This document shows, in pieces, positions 42,930-50,988 of a DNA stretch of 64,000 nt (position 1 is its first letter; every line of letters begins with the position of its first letter). The stretch spans positions 1-64,000 of the forward strand of contig CAKORJ010000001.1 of the NCBI GenBank assembly GCA_934101575.1, written 5' to 3'. Made by a program: the position numbers and the translations under genes. The DNA comes from an uncultured Bacilli bacterium. GTDB lineage: Bacteria > Bacillota_I > Bacilli_A > RF39 > UBA660. The notes beneath the pieces are model-generated. The model did not search any database. It was not told where the DNA came from and saw only the letters and a list, made by a program, of their open reading frames with translations.

Positions 42930-43720
42930 GAAGAGTTCATTGGTATTATAAGTTTTTATTGGTATTCCTGATATTTTTTAGTATGTTTTTTTTACTTAAT
43001 AAGAATATGTCTAAGATTGTAAATTCTAGTGTTTATAAAGGATATATTAGTTATGTTGGTGTAGTTTTTAATTTTATTGATAGATATAATATTTTTAGAT
43101 ATAAATCTGTTTTAGACTCTAATGATTATCTTAAAAAGAAGACTCTTTATACTTCTGTTTCTTCTTATGAAAATGATAGTTTAATAGAGGAGATTGAAAT
43201 TTTAAAGAAGGAGCTTAATCTTAAAAGTACTTATTCTAGTTATGATATTAAATATGCTAAGACTATTATTAGAAACAGGATGTACTGGTTTAATACTATT
43301 ACTATTGATAAGGGCCTTGATGATGGATTAGAGGAGGGGGATGCTGTTATTACTAGTAGTGGCCTTATTGGTAGTGTTAAGAGTGTTGCTAAGAATTCTA
43401 GTGTTGTTAAGCTTATAACTAATAATGATTCTTTTGATAAGATTTCTGTTATTATTAAGGATAGTAAGATTTCTGTTATTGGAAATGTAGTTGGATATGA
43501 GTATCCTTATATTTTAGTTTTATGTGAGGATAATTTAAAAAATGTTAAAGTTGGTAGTAAACTTGTTACTTCTGGTCTTGGTAATTTTCCTAGAAATATT
43601 TATGTTGGAAAGGTTGAAAAAATAAAAAAAGATAATTATAAAATAACTAATACTTTGTATGTTTTACCTGATCAAGATATGAATGATATTACTTATGTTG
43701 GAGTTTTGAAAAGCAAATGA
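42926..43720 (+). CDS. mreC: Cell-shape protein MreC
   Basis: The 264-residue protein has one membrane segment (residues 9-26), a coiled coil (ENDSLIEEIEILKKELNLK) and two beta-barrel-like domains (TIDKGLDDGLEEGDAVIT, GLIGSVKSV, VKVGSKLVTSGLGNFPRNIYVGKV). MreC scaffolds the elongasome. It overlaps radC and mreD by four bases each. mreB is not in the window, unlike the usual mreBCD order. Confidence 0.93.
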   Translation: MRRVHWYYKFLLVFLIFFSMFFLLNKNMSKIVNSSVYKGYISYVGVVFNFIDRYNIFRYKSVLDSNDYLKKKTLYTSVSSYENDSLIEEIEILKKELNLKSTYSSYDIKYAKTIIRNRMYWFNTITIDKGLDDGLEEGDAVITSSGLIGSVKSVAKNSSVVKLITNNDSFDKISVIIKDSKISVIGNVVGYEYPYILVLCEDNLKNVKVGSKLVTSGLGNFPRNIYVGKVEKIKKDNYKITNTLYVLPDQDMNDITYVGVLKSK

Positions 43721-44208
43721 TTTATTTAATTGTTTCTGTTTTTTTTGATATGATTTTTAGTAATATGATTTCTTTATCGTTTCAAAATATTAGTTATTTG
43801 TTTCCTCTTTTTTTTATTAGTTCTATTCCTATTTGTTTTTTAATTATTAAGAATAAAAAAGTATTTTTTTGTGCTATTGGTTTATTTGGAATTTTATATG
43901 ATTTGTTATATAGTGATGTTGTTTTAATTAATTTTTATTATGTTATTTTATATGGATTGTTTATATATATATATTACTTTAATAGAAAAGTATCTTTTTT
44001 TAATATTGTTTCTATTTCTTTATTTGGTTTTATTTTATATGATTTTTATATTTGTGTTGTTTTAATCTTTATTAATTATTCTAGTTTTAGTATTTATGAT
44101 ATTTTTTATAAGAATTTACATAGCTTAATTATTAATTTGATATATATTATTTTGTCTATTTATATTTTTAGAAGTCGAATATTTGGTTATAAAAAAATAT
44201 ATAAATAG
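43717..44208 (+). CDS. mreD: Cell-shape protein MreD
   Basis: A 163-residue integral membrane protein with five or six hydrophobic segments. Placement directly after mreC with an ATGA overlap identifies it; the sequence itself is weakly conserved, as is normal for MreD. It contributes to the elongasome with MreC and PBP2. Confidence 0.85.
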   Translation: MIYLIVSVFFDMIFSNMISLSFQNISYLFPLFFISSIPICFLIIKNKKVFFCAIGLFGILYDLLYSDVVLINFYYVILYGLFIYIYYFNRKVSFFNIVSISLFGFILYDFYICVVLIFINYSSFSIYDIFYKNLHSLIINLIYIILSIYIFRSRIFGYKKIYK

Positions 44209-44243
44209 TTTGTTTCTATCATATTATTTTTTAGGTGATGGGA

Positions 44244-44834
44244 ATGAAATATAAGTCTTTGGATAAATATTTAAATAAGAATAAAAGGGTTAAGAAAGGT
44301 TTTTTATATAAGTTTTGTATTAAACTTTTTATATGTATTTTACTTGTTTTGAGTTGTCTTATATTTTTAAAGTATGATAAGAGTAATAAACAGATTATTT
44401 ATAAGTATTTGATTGATAATAATATTAGTTTTGCTACTATAAATAATTGGTATAAGGAGCATTTTGGAGATATTGTTCCTTTTCAGAGTAAGGCTAAGGA
44501 TAAGACTAAACTTGTTTTTAGTGAGGATTTAGTATATAAGGATGCTAGTTTATATAAAGATGGTGTAAAACTTAATGTTGAAGATAATTATTTAATTCCT
44601 ATTATTGAAAATGGGATTGTTGTATTTATAGGTGATAAGGATAATTATGGTAAAACTGTTATAATAGAACAAGTTGATGGTGTTAATGTTTGGTATGGTA
44701 ATGTTGATAATATTAATGTTAGTTTGTATGATTATGTTTCTAAGGGTGAATTTTTAGCAGAAGCTTCTAAGAGTTTTTATATGGTTTTTCAAAAAAATGG
44801 AAAGTTTTTAAAGTATCAAGATTATCTTAAATAA
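44244..44834 (+). CDS. spoIVFA: SpoIVFA-like protein with degenerate M23 domain
   Basis: The 196-residue protein has one membrane segment (residues 26-44) and a C-terminal LytM/M23 fold (IIENGIVVFIGDKDNYGKTVIIEQ ... VWYGNV ... VSKGEFLAEA) in which the zinc-binding histidines of active M23 peptidases are missing. That, and its position after mreCD and before a site-2 protease, fits SpoIVFA, which holds SpoIVFB inactive until sigma-G signalling. ATG 44244 follows AGGTGATGGGA; GTG 44235 and ATG 44238 are less likely. Confidence 0.8.
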   Translation: MKYKSLDKYLNKNKRVKKGFLYKFCIKLFICILLVLSCLIFLKYDKSNKQIIYKYLIDNNISFATINNWYKEHFGDIVPFQSKAKDKTKLVFSEDLVYKDASLYKDGVKLNVEDNYLIPIIENGIVVFIGDKDNYGKTVIIEQVDGVNVWYGNVDNINVSLYDYVSKGEFLAEASKSFYMVFQKNGKFLKYQDYLK

Positions 44835-44865
44835 ACTATATATTCATCCTTTTACTTATTTATTG

Positions 44866-45567
44866 ATGATTTTATCTGTTATAACTGGTATGTTTAAAGA
44901 ATTTTTTATGGTTTTTTTAATAGTTATTGTTCATGAGTTTGGTCATTTTATAATGGCAAAGTATTTTAGATGGAATTTTGATAAGATTGTTATATATCCT
45001 TTTGGGGGGTGTACTAAATTTGATGAAAAAGTTAATTGTTCTATGAAAGAAGAGTTTTTTATACTTATATGTGGCCCTTTGTTTCAATTTTTTTTATTTT
45101 TTATAGTGTATATTCTTATGCAATATGGGTTTGTTTCTTATAGAAATTATTTGATTTTTTCTAATTATCATTACACTTTACTTATATTTAATTTGCTTCC
45201 TATATATCCTTTGGATGGAGGTAAGCTTTTAAATATTGTTGTTAATTATTTCTTTTCTTATAAGAGAGGGAACATATTTGTTATATTTGTTTCTATAGTG
45301 TTTATATTTGGTGTTATGTTTTTGTATAGGAGTTTTAATTTTGTTTTGATGGGGACGTTACTTTTATTTGAGATTTTTTTATATTTTAAAAGACAGAACT
45401 TTTTATATAATAAGATGCTTTTAGAGAAGTATATGTACTGTTTTTATTTTAATAGATTTAGTGTTGTTTCTAATAAGAATTCTATGTATAGAAATAGGAG
45501 ACATGTTGTGTTATATAATGGTAAATATATTACTGAAAGGGAATATTTAGATAAAAGGTTTAGGTGA
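44866..45567 (+). CDS. spoIVFB: Site-2 protease SpoIVFB (pro-sigma-K processing)
   Basis: The 233-residue intramembrane zinc protease has HEFGH (His23, Glu24, His27) and NLLPIYPLDGGK carrying the third ligand, with about six membrane segments. Bacillus SpoIVFB is longer (about 288) and ends in a CBS domain, which is not evident here. The usual N-terminal IHPxxxLL motif is encoded in frame just upstream (44842-44865, IHPFTYLL), before any ATG, GTG or TTG except TTG 44863. The true start may therefore be a non-canonical codon such as ATT 44821. No clear ribosome-binding site is seen. Confidence 0.85.
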   Translation: MILSVITGMFKEFFMVFLIVIVHEFGHFIMAKYFRWNFDKIVIYPFGGCTKFDEKVNCSMKEEFFILICGPLFQFFLFFIVYILMQYGFVSYRNYLIFSNYHYTLLIFNLLPIYPLDGGKLLNIVVNYFFSYKRGNIFVIFVSIVFIFGVMFLYRSFNFVLMGTLLLFEIFLYFKRQNFLYNKMLLEKYMYCFYFNRFSVVSNKNSMYRNRRHVVLYNGKYITEREYLDKRFR

Positions 45568-45571
45568 TTTT

Positions 45572-46756
45572 GTGAGAAAGTTTATTCTATTTTTTATTTT
45601 ATTATTTTCTGTGTTTTTATTTTTTTCTTTTGTTGATTTTGAGGGAAATTCTGGTAATGAAGAGAAGGATAGTTTTAATAGTGAAAATGAGGTTAGAGGG
45701 GTTTTTATTTCTTATATTGATTATGGCCATTTTAATGGAAAGAGTAGTTCAGAGATTAAGAGTTTAATAGATGAAATGATTAATAATGTTAGTTATTTTG
45801 GACTTAATTCTATTATTTTACAGGTTAGTCCTTTTAGTGATGCTATATATCCTTCAAAGGTTTATAAGTCCTCTCATGTTGTAGTTGCTAAGGAGGGTGA
45901 TGATCTTCCTATGGATATTTTGGATTATTTTATTAGTAGTGCTAGTAAAAAGAATATAGAAATTTATGCGTGGTTTAATCCTTATAGAATTAGAAATGAT
46001 AATAATAAAGGGGATATTAATAAAGATTCTTATTATTATAAGTGGTTTGATACAGATAATATTGAGGTTACTGATAAGGGAATATATCTTAATCCTGCGT
46101 CTTTGGAGGTTTTGGAATATATTAAGAAAGGTATTTCTGAGGTTTGTTCTAATTATGATATAAAGGGTGTTTTATTTGATGATTATTTTTATCCTAATGA
46201 AACTATTGATCTTAAGAGTTATGATAAAACTTCTAAGAATATTAGTCTTGATGATTATAGGGTAAGTAATATAAATAAGTTAATTAGTGAAAGTTATGAT
46301 ACTGTTAAAAAAGTTAACAAGAACATAAAATTTGGAATATCTCCGGCTGGCAATATTGAGAATAATTTAACTAAGGAATATTTAGATGTTAAGGGTGTTC
46401 TTGAAAGTAATAAGATTGATTTTATTATACCTCAACTATATTATGGTTTTGATAATAGTTCTAAACCTTATATTGGTACTTTAAATGAATGGAATAGTTT
46501 GAATGTTAATAATACTGATTTATATGTTGGCCTTTCTCTTTATAAGTCTGGTAAAGTTGATTTATATGCTGGTGATGGTAGAACTGAGTGGGTTGATAAT
46601 GATAATATAATAAAAAAACAGATAATTGTTTCTAGAAATATTAGTAATTATAAAGGCTTTTATATATTTAGATATGAATATTTGTTTAAGATTCATAACA
46701 GTGATAGTTTAGATGGAGAAATTAGTAATTTAAAGACTTTAATTGACAGTGAATAA
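45572..46756 (+). CDS. GHL10-type (DUF187) secreted glycoside hydrolase
   Basis: The 394-residue protein has a signal peptide or N-terminal anchor (residues 1-20), then the glycosyl-hydrolase-like 10 barrel: EVRGVFISYIDYGHF, NSIILQVSPFSDAIYPS, IYAWFNPYRI, YLNPASLEVLEYI, GVLFDDYFYP, FGISPAGN and IIPQLYYGF. Members are thought to act on peptidoglycan or other cell-surface glycans. The start is GTG 45572 behind AGGTGATTTT. It closes the mreCD-spoIVF operon, four bases after spoIVFB, suggesting a wall or spore-related role. Confidence 0.85.
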   Translation: MRKFILFFILLFSVFLFFSFVDFEGNSGNEEKDSFNSENEVRGVFISYIDYGHFNGKSSSEIKSLIDEMINNVSYFGLNSIILQVSPFSDAIYPSKVYKSSHVVVAKEGDDLPMDILDYFISSASKKNIEIYAWFNPYRIRNDNNKGDINKDSYYYKWFDTDNIEVTDKGIYLNPASLEVLEYIKKGISEVCSNYDIKGVLFDDYFYPNETIDLKSYDKTSKNISLDDYRVSNINKLISESYDTVKKVNKNIKFGISPAGNIENNLTKEYLDVKGVLESNKIDFIIPQLYYGFDNSSKPYIGTLNEWNSLNVNNTDLYVGLSLYKSGKVDLYAGDGRTEWVDNDNIIKKQIIVSRNISNYKGFYIFRYEYLFKIHNSDSLDGEISNLKTLIDSE

Positions 46757-46785
46757 ATAAAATTTATAAGTTTTTTGATGGATTA

Positions 46786-46815
46786 TTTACATATAATATG
46801 TTTTTTTGCTATACT
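46786..46815 (+). promoter_or_regulatory. Promoter for the cadherin-like membrane protein
   Basis: TTTACA (46786-46791), an 18-base spacer and TATACT (46810-46815), with TG two bases before the -10. Confidence 0.5.
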
Positions 46816-46842
46816 AAGTATATAGTAGAGGAGTTGTATCTT

Positions 46843-48813
46843 ATGAGAAAGAATATATTTTATGTATTTGGATTTATTTTTGTAATTATGTGTTTTTTTA
46901 CATGTTCTAGTGTTTATGCTAGTTCTAATAGTGTTTCTTTGTCTTTAGTGTGTCCTAAGGAAATTTATCCTTCTAAGAGTGTTACTTGTCTTGTTAATGC
47001 TACTATTACTGGTAGTTCTGTTACTTTGAGTAATGTTAAAGCTGGTGCTGAGAATCCTTTTGTTACTAGTAGTGTTCGTACTGATATTAAAAATGGTTCA
47101 GTTGTTGCTCCTGGGTCTGATATTAGAATTGGTACTGTTACTGCTAAGGCTTCTTCTGGTGGAGGAAATGGTAGAATCTATATTGATTTAGATGTTAGAT
47201 TTTCTAATAATTATTCTTATTCTTCGGCTTTTGATGATGCTACTGTTAAGATTGCAAGTCCTGTTAATACTCTTAATTCTATTAAAATAGATGGTGCTAC
47301 TATTCAAGGATTTAATAAAAATACTTTAAATTATAATGTTTCTACTAGTAAGAGTAGTGTTCTTATTAGTGCTACTAGAACTACTACTAGGTCTACTGTT
47401 ACTGGCACAGGGACTAAAAGTTTAAAATGTGGTAATAATAAATATATACTTAAGGTAAAAGCTGAGAATGGTAGTATTAAGAATTATGGTGTTACTATAA
47501 ATAGAAAGTGTAGTAGTAGTGCTACTTTAAAGGGAATTACTGTTTCTTCTGGAACTTTATCCCCAGCATTTAGTGAAAATGTTTATGATTATAATTTGAA
47601 ACTTGATAAGAGTACAGATAAAATTACTATAACCGGAGTTAAGTCTTTGGCTGATCAAAAAATCTCTGGTGAAGTTACTAATAAAGCTATTGGTTATGGC
47701 AAGAGTAAGGTTTCTCTTGTTGTTACTAGTCAAACTGGTGATAAGAAGACATATAATATTAATATTGAAAAAGTGGATTCTAGAGATGATAATTCTTTAC
47801 TTTCTTCACTTTCTCTTAGTTCAGGTTCTATAAATTTTGATGCTAATACTTTTTCATATGAGACTAAGGTTTTATATGATGTTTCTAAGATAGATGTTGT
47901 TGCTACTCCTAGTGCTAGTTCTTCTAAGGTTACTGTTACAGGTAATAATAATCTTGTAGTAGGAGATAATTTAATTACTGTTAGTGTTGTTTCAGAAAAA
48001 AATAAGAAAACTGAATATAAAATAAAAGTTGTTAGGCTTAAAGAAGGGGAAACTCTTGGTAATAATGCTAATATTAAGAATATAACTATTAAGGGATATG
48101 ATTTTCCGTTTAAATATGATCGAAAAGATTATAAACTTGTTATAAATAATGAAGATAAGCTTGATATTTCTGTTGTTATGGATGATAGTACTGCAACATA
48201 TGAGATATTTGGTAATGAAAATATAAAAGATGGTAGTGTTATTAGAATTGTTACTCATTCTAGTGATGGTTCTTCTGTTACTTATACTATTGAAATTACT
48301 AAGTCGTCTAGTTCTGCTATTTATTTTGTGATTGGGGGAATAGTTCTTCTTACTATTGCTATTTGTATACCACTTTTTGTATATTTAAAATCTGTTAGAA
48401 AGAAAAAAGAGTTACTTGATGTTAATGGTTATAAGATTGATAAAGATTATGAGGAAGATAATGGAAGAAAGGTTATTGGTATAAATCCTACTAATAGGGA
48501 AAATGTTAATAACAATGTTGATATTAATTCTGGTGTTAATAATAATTTTGATGGTAATACTATGCAAGACGTAAATTATGATTCTAATAATCAAGTGAAT
48601 ATTAATTATAATGTTTCTGATAATCAGTTTAATAATGAAATACCTATTTCTAATAATAATGTAGATAATAATATAAATAATGGTACTGAGGATTTTGATT
48701 CTGGACTTCAAGATTATGTTCCAAATGAAAGTATTAATAAATGTCCTGGATGTGGGCGTGAACTTATGGGTGATCCTTTGGAATGTCCTTATTGTAAGGT
48801 GAAACTAAAATAA
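46843..48813 (+). CDS. Cadherin-like beta-sandwich protein with cytosolic zinc ribbon
   Basis: The 656-residue protein has a signal peptide (residues 1-26, ending VYA), a cohesin-like N-terminal domain (LVCPKEIYPSKSVTCLVN) and three or four cadherin-like beta-sandwich repeats (LNSIKIDGATIQGFNKNTLNYNV, LKGITVSSGTLSPAFSENVYDYN, LSSLSLSSGSINFDANTFSYE, IKNITIKGYDFPFKYDRKDYKL). A membrane segment follows near residue 495, then an Asn-rich tail and a C-terminal zinc ribbon (CPGCGREL, CPYCKVKL). The ribbon should be cytosolic, so the protein could couple an outside event to an inside partner. It lies just upstream of the T7SS locus but has its own promoter and terminator. ATG 46843 follows GAGGAG. 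Confidence 0.75.
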   Translation: MRKNIFYVFGFIFVIMCFFTCSSVYASSNSVSLSLVCPKEIYPSKSVTCLVNATITGSSVTLSNVKAGAENPFVTSSVRTDIKNGSVVAPGSDIRIGTVTAKASSGGGNGRIYIDLDVRFSNNYSYSSAFDDATVKIASPVNTLNSIKIDGATIQGFNKNTLNYNVSTSKSSVLISATRTTTRSTVTGTGTKSLKCGNNKYILKVKAENGSIKNYGVTINRKCSSSATLKGITVSSGTLSPAFSENVYDYNLKLDKSTDKITITGVKSLADQKISGEVTNKAIGYGKSKVSLVVTSQTGDKKTYNINIEKVDSRDDNSLLSSLSLSSGSINFDANTFSYETKVLYDVSKIDVVATPSASSSKVTVTGNNNLVVGDNLITVSVVSEKNKKTEYKIKVVRLKEGETLGNNANIKNITIKGYDFPFKYDRKDYKLVINNEDKLDISVVMDDSTATYEIFGNENIKDGSVIRIVTHSSDGSSVTYTIEITKSSSSAIYFVIGGIVLLTIAICIPLFVYLKSVRKKKELLDVNGYKIDKDYEEDNGRKVIGINPTNRENVNNNVDINSGVNNNFDGNTMQDVNYDSNNQVNINYNVSDNQFNNEIPISNNNVDNNINNGTEDFDSGLQDYVPNESINKCPGCGRELMGDPLECPYCKVKLK

Positions 48814-48831
48814 TGTTTCATCTTTTTTGGT
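48798..48831 (+). terminator. Terminator before the T7SS locus
   Basis: GGTGAAAC (48798-48805) pairs with GTTTCATC (48815-48822) with one wobble pair, then six T. Confidence 0.65.
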
Positions 48832-48855
48832 TGTCAATTTTTTGTTTAAATGTGT

Positions 48856-48891
48856 AAAATTGGTTGCTTTTTATTCTATTTATGATAAACT
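48856..48891 (+). promoter_or_regulatory. Promoter region of the T7SS locus (shared 17-bp element)
   Basis: AAAATTGGTTGCTTTTT (48856-48872) recurs exactly at 52400-52416 before essC. It contains a -35-like TTGCTT (48864-48869); a possible -10 is TAAACT (48886-48891) with a TG extension, at 16-base spacing. Confidence 0.5.
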
Positions 48892-48933
48892 TAAACTGTA
48901 GAGTATAGTTTTAAGATAGAGATGGTGATGTGT

Positions 48934-49185
48934 GTGAATAAAGTTCTAATTATTGTATATGTGCCTTTTATTGAAGAGCAATATGAGCTTTTTATTCCTA
49001 TTAATAAAAAGGTGGGAACTATAAAAAAGATATTGATGGAATCAATAGTAGAACTTTCAAATGGTGAGATAACAAGTGATACTAATCTTAAATTATATGA
49101 TAAAAATACAGGGGTACCCATTAAAAGTGATATTTTTGTAAAGGATAGCACTATAAGAAATGGTTCAAAACTTGTGTTGATGTGA
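48934..49185 (+). CDS. EsaB/YukD-like ubiquitin-fold protein
   Basis: The 83-residue protein (VLIIVYVPFIEEQYELFIPINKKVG ... LKLYDKNTG) has the short beta-grasp pattern of YukD/EsaB, a cytosolic component or regulator of Firmicute type VII secretion. Its place at the head of a WXG100-EssC locus supports this. I prefer GTG 48934 behind GGTGAT; ATG 48922 and 48928 are in the same frame. Confidence 0.78.
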   Translation: MNKVLIIVYVPFIEEQYELFIPINKKVGTIKKILMESIVELSNGEITSDTNLKLYDKNTGVPIKSDIFVKDSTIRNGSKLVLM

Positions 49186-49202
49186 TGAAAGGAGGCGAGA
49201 GG

Positions 49203-49490
49203 ATGAACGATCTAAGAGTAAATTATTCTGAAACAATTAGTGTTGGTAATAATGTAACTACAAAAGGTGGGGAGTTTGCTGAGCTTTTAAATAAAATTAA
49301 AGCTACTAATAGTGAACTTCAAACTTATTGGGAAGGTTCTGATGCTTCAAAATACTCTGGAGCAGTAGCAGAACAAGCACAATATATGCAACAATTATCT
49401 GAAACAATAAATGAAATAGGAGATTTCCTTGTTAAAACAGGAAATGCTTATAGAGAAGCTATGGAAAGTAATTCTGCAGCTATAAAATAA
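49203..49490 (+). CDS. WXG100-family protein 1
   Basis: The 95-residue helical-hairpin protein has the central Trp-x-Gly turn as YWEGSDASKY near residue 45. WXG100 proteins are secreted as dimers by type VII systems and may also gate EssC. The C-terminus YREAMESN does not fit the YxxxD/E export signal exactly, unlike the next three. ATG 49203 follows AAAGGAGGCGAGAGG; the frame also opens further upstream at 49182. Confidence 0.88.
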   Translation: MNDLRVNYSETISVGNNVTTKGGEFAELLNKIKATNSELQTYWEGSDASKYSGAVAEQAQYMQQLSETINEIGDFLVKTGNAYREAMESNSAAIK

Positions 49491-49512
49491 TATATATTGA
49501 AAGGAGATTAAT

Positions 49513-49800
49513 ATGGATTTTTCAAGATTATCATATGGTCAAATTACAACAATGGCTGAACAATTAAATAGTTCTGCTAATCAAATGGAAAGTTTATTAA
49601 ATGAAATAAAGATGTTATTTAATAAGATTGGTACTGATGAAGTATGGTCTGGTACTGCTGCAGCAGCAACTAAGGAAAAATTTGATACTTTAAGTGCTAA
49701 GTTTCCAGAATTTTCACAAGCAATAAGTGATTGTTATAAATACTTATTAACAGTTGTTGAAAGTTACAAATCTGTTGATGATATGGTTACTAAAGCTTAA
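49513..49800 (+). CDS. WXG100-family protein 2
   Basis: The 95-residue helical hairpin has the turn VWSGTAAAATKEKF and a C-terminal YKSVD that matches the YxxxD secretion signal. AAAGGAGATTAAT precedes the ATG. It directly follows protein 1, and the two could form a heterodimer of the EsxA/EsxB kind (inference). Confidence 0.88.
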   Translation: MDFSRLSYGQITTMAEQLNSSANQMESLLNEIKMLFNKIGTDEVWSGTAAAATKEKFDTLSAKFPEFSQAISDCYKYLLTVVESYKSVDDMVTKA

Positions 49801-49801
49801 T

Positions 49802-49858
49802 AAGAAGTCCAAATTGGATTTCTTAGAAGGAATATTACTTTTGTTTAATATTTCTTCT
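49802..49858 (+). promoter_or_regulatory. Two intercistronic hairpins between WXG100 genes 2 and 3
   Basis: AAGAAGTCC/GGATTTCTT (49802-49824) and AGAAGGAATATTA/TAATATTTCTTCT (49825-49858) are adjacent stems. The second ends directly before the ribosome-binding site AAGGAGG (49859-49865). They may stabilise the upstream mRNA or reduce read-through, giving more WXG proteins 1 and 2 than the rest. Confidence 0.55.
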
Positions 49859-49872
49859 AAGGAGGAATACCA

Positions 49873-50166
49873 ATGAAGATTATAGTAAAAGAAGAGGGGT
49901 TAAAATCGATTGGTTCGAATTTGATTAATAATTCTGAAGAATTAAATTCTGAGGTTGAAAAGATTAATGCTGCAATGGAAGGAATTTCTAATGCTTGGAG
50001 TGGCAAAGATGCTGATGCTTTAAAATATAAGGTACTATCTTTGTATATTAATGAGGTAAAAAAACTTAGTGATAGTTTGGAGGAATATGGGAAGTTTTTA
50101 AAAAAGGTTCCTTCATATTATGAAAAGTCAGATCAAAAAATGGCTTCTAAAAAAATTAGTATTTAA
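49873..50166 (+). CDS. WXG100-family protein 3
   Basis: The 97-residue helical hairpin has the turn AWSGKDADALKYK and YEKSD (YxxxD) near the C-terminus, then a Lys-rich end. AAGGAGGAATACCA precedes the ATG. Confidence 0.85.
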   Translation: MKIIVKEEGLKSIGSNLINNSEELNSEVEKINAAMEGISNAWSGKDADALKYKVLSLYINEVKKLSDSLEEYGKFLKKVPSYYEKSDQKMASKKISI

Positions 50167-50178
50167 TGAGGTGATATA

Positions 50179-50487
50179 GTGAGTATAGAATTCGAATATG
50201 CTGAGGTAGAACAATACTGTAATGAACTTCATAGTATTTCAAATAGAATTAAGGAAATTTTAGAAAATTCTAGTAATGAAATTAAGAAAATACAATCTGG
50301 TGAAAACTGGACTGGTCCTGCTTCTGATAAGTGTGTGGACAAGTTTAATAAAGTTAGTAAAAGTTTTTCTGATGTATCTGATACTTTAGATTCAGTTGTT
50401 TTGTTTATTGCTCAATGTTCTAAGAATTATAATAGTATTGATAATAAAGTTATTAATGAAATAAAAAGTAATATTAATATTAGTTAG
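50179..50487 (+). CDS. WXG100-family protein 4
   Basis: The 102-residue helical hairpin has the turn NWTGPASDKCVDKF and YNSID (YxxxD) near the end. Three cysteines (EQYCNEL, DKCVD, AQCSK) are unusual in this family. The start is GTG 50179 with GAGGTGATATA. Confidence 0.85.
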   Translation: MSIEFEYAEVEQYCNELHSISNRIKEILENSSNEIKKIQSGENWTGPASDKCVDKFNKVSKSFSDVSDTLDSVVLFIAQCSKNYNSIDNKVINEIKSNINIS

Positions 50488-50499
50488 GAGGGAATTGCT

Positions 50500-50970
50500 A
50501 TGGATTTAGGAGATATTGATAGTGGTAAGTTAAGATCTGCAATTTCACAGTGTAAGAGTGCATTAGATTGTAGTATGGAAAAACAAATTTTGTCTGAACT
50601 TTCAAATGAATCTATCTGGAAAAGTGATTCTAAAAAAACTTTGGTAAATGGAATAAAAGATTTAATAAACGTTATTGAAAAATTAAAAGCAAGTTTAGAA
50701 GGCTGTAATGCTTTGGCTGATATTGCTGACGAATATAAGGCTTGTGAGTCTGAGAACAAGTCATTAAACGGGAAAATAAAAAAACTCAAATCTGAACGCG
50801 ATGGTATGTTTAAGGATAATAGTAATTCTAAATCAGGTAATGAATTAGATGTATATAATAAATATAATAGTAATATAAAAAAATGCAAGAATAAGATCAG
50901 TGCTAATAGAGATAGAATGACAAAGCTTGAAGAACAAGCAGGTTCTGTATTGGCAAAAGTAAATTTTTAA
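50500..50970 (+). CDS. WXG-like protein with coiled-coil extension
   Basis: The 156-residue protein begins like a WXG100 hairpin (ESIWKSDSKKTLV at the turn position, near residue 40) and continues into a second, charged coiled coil (ENKSLNGKIKKLKSERD). In place of WxG the turn reads WKS. The size and architecture recall the non-WXG partner proteins or chaperones encoded beside T7SS substrates (inference). GGAGGGAATTGCT precedes the ATG. Confidence 0.7.
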   Translation: MDLGDIDSGKLRSAISQCKSALDCSMEKQILSELSNESIWKSDSKKTLVNGIKDLINVIEKLKASLEGCNALADIADEYKACESENKSLNGKIKKLKSERDGMFKDNSNSKSGNELDVYNKYNSNIKKCKNKISANRDRMTKLEEQAGSVLAKVNF

Positions 50971-50988
50971 TGAAGGGTGTGTGTTTTA

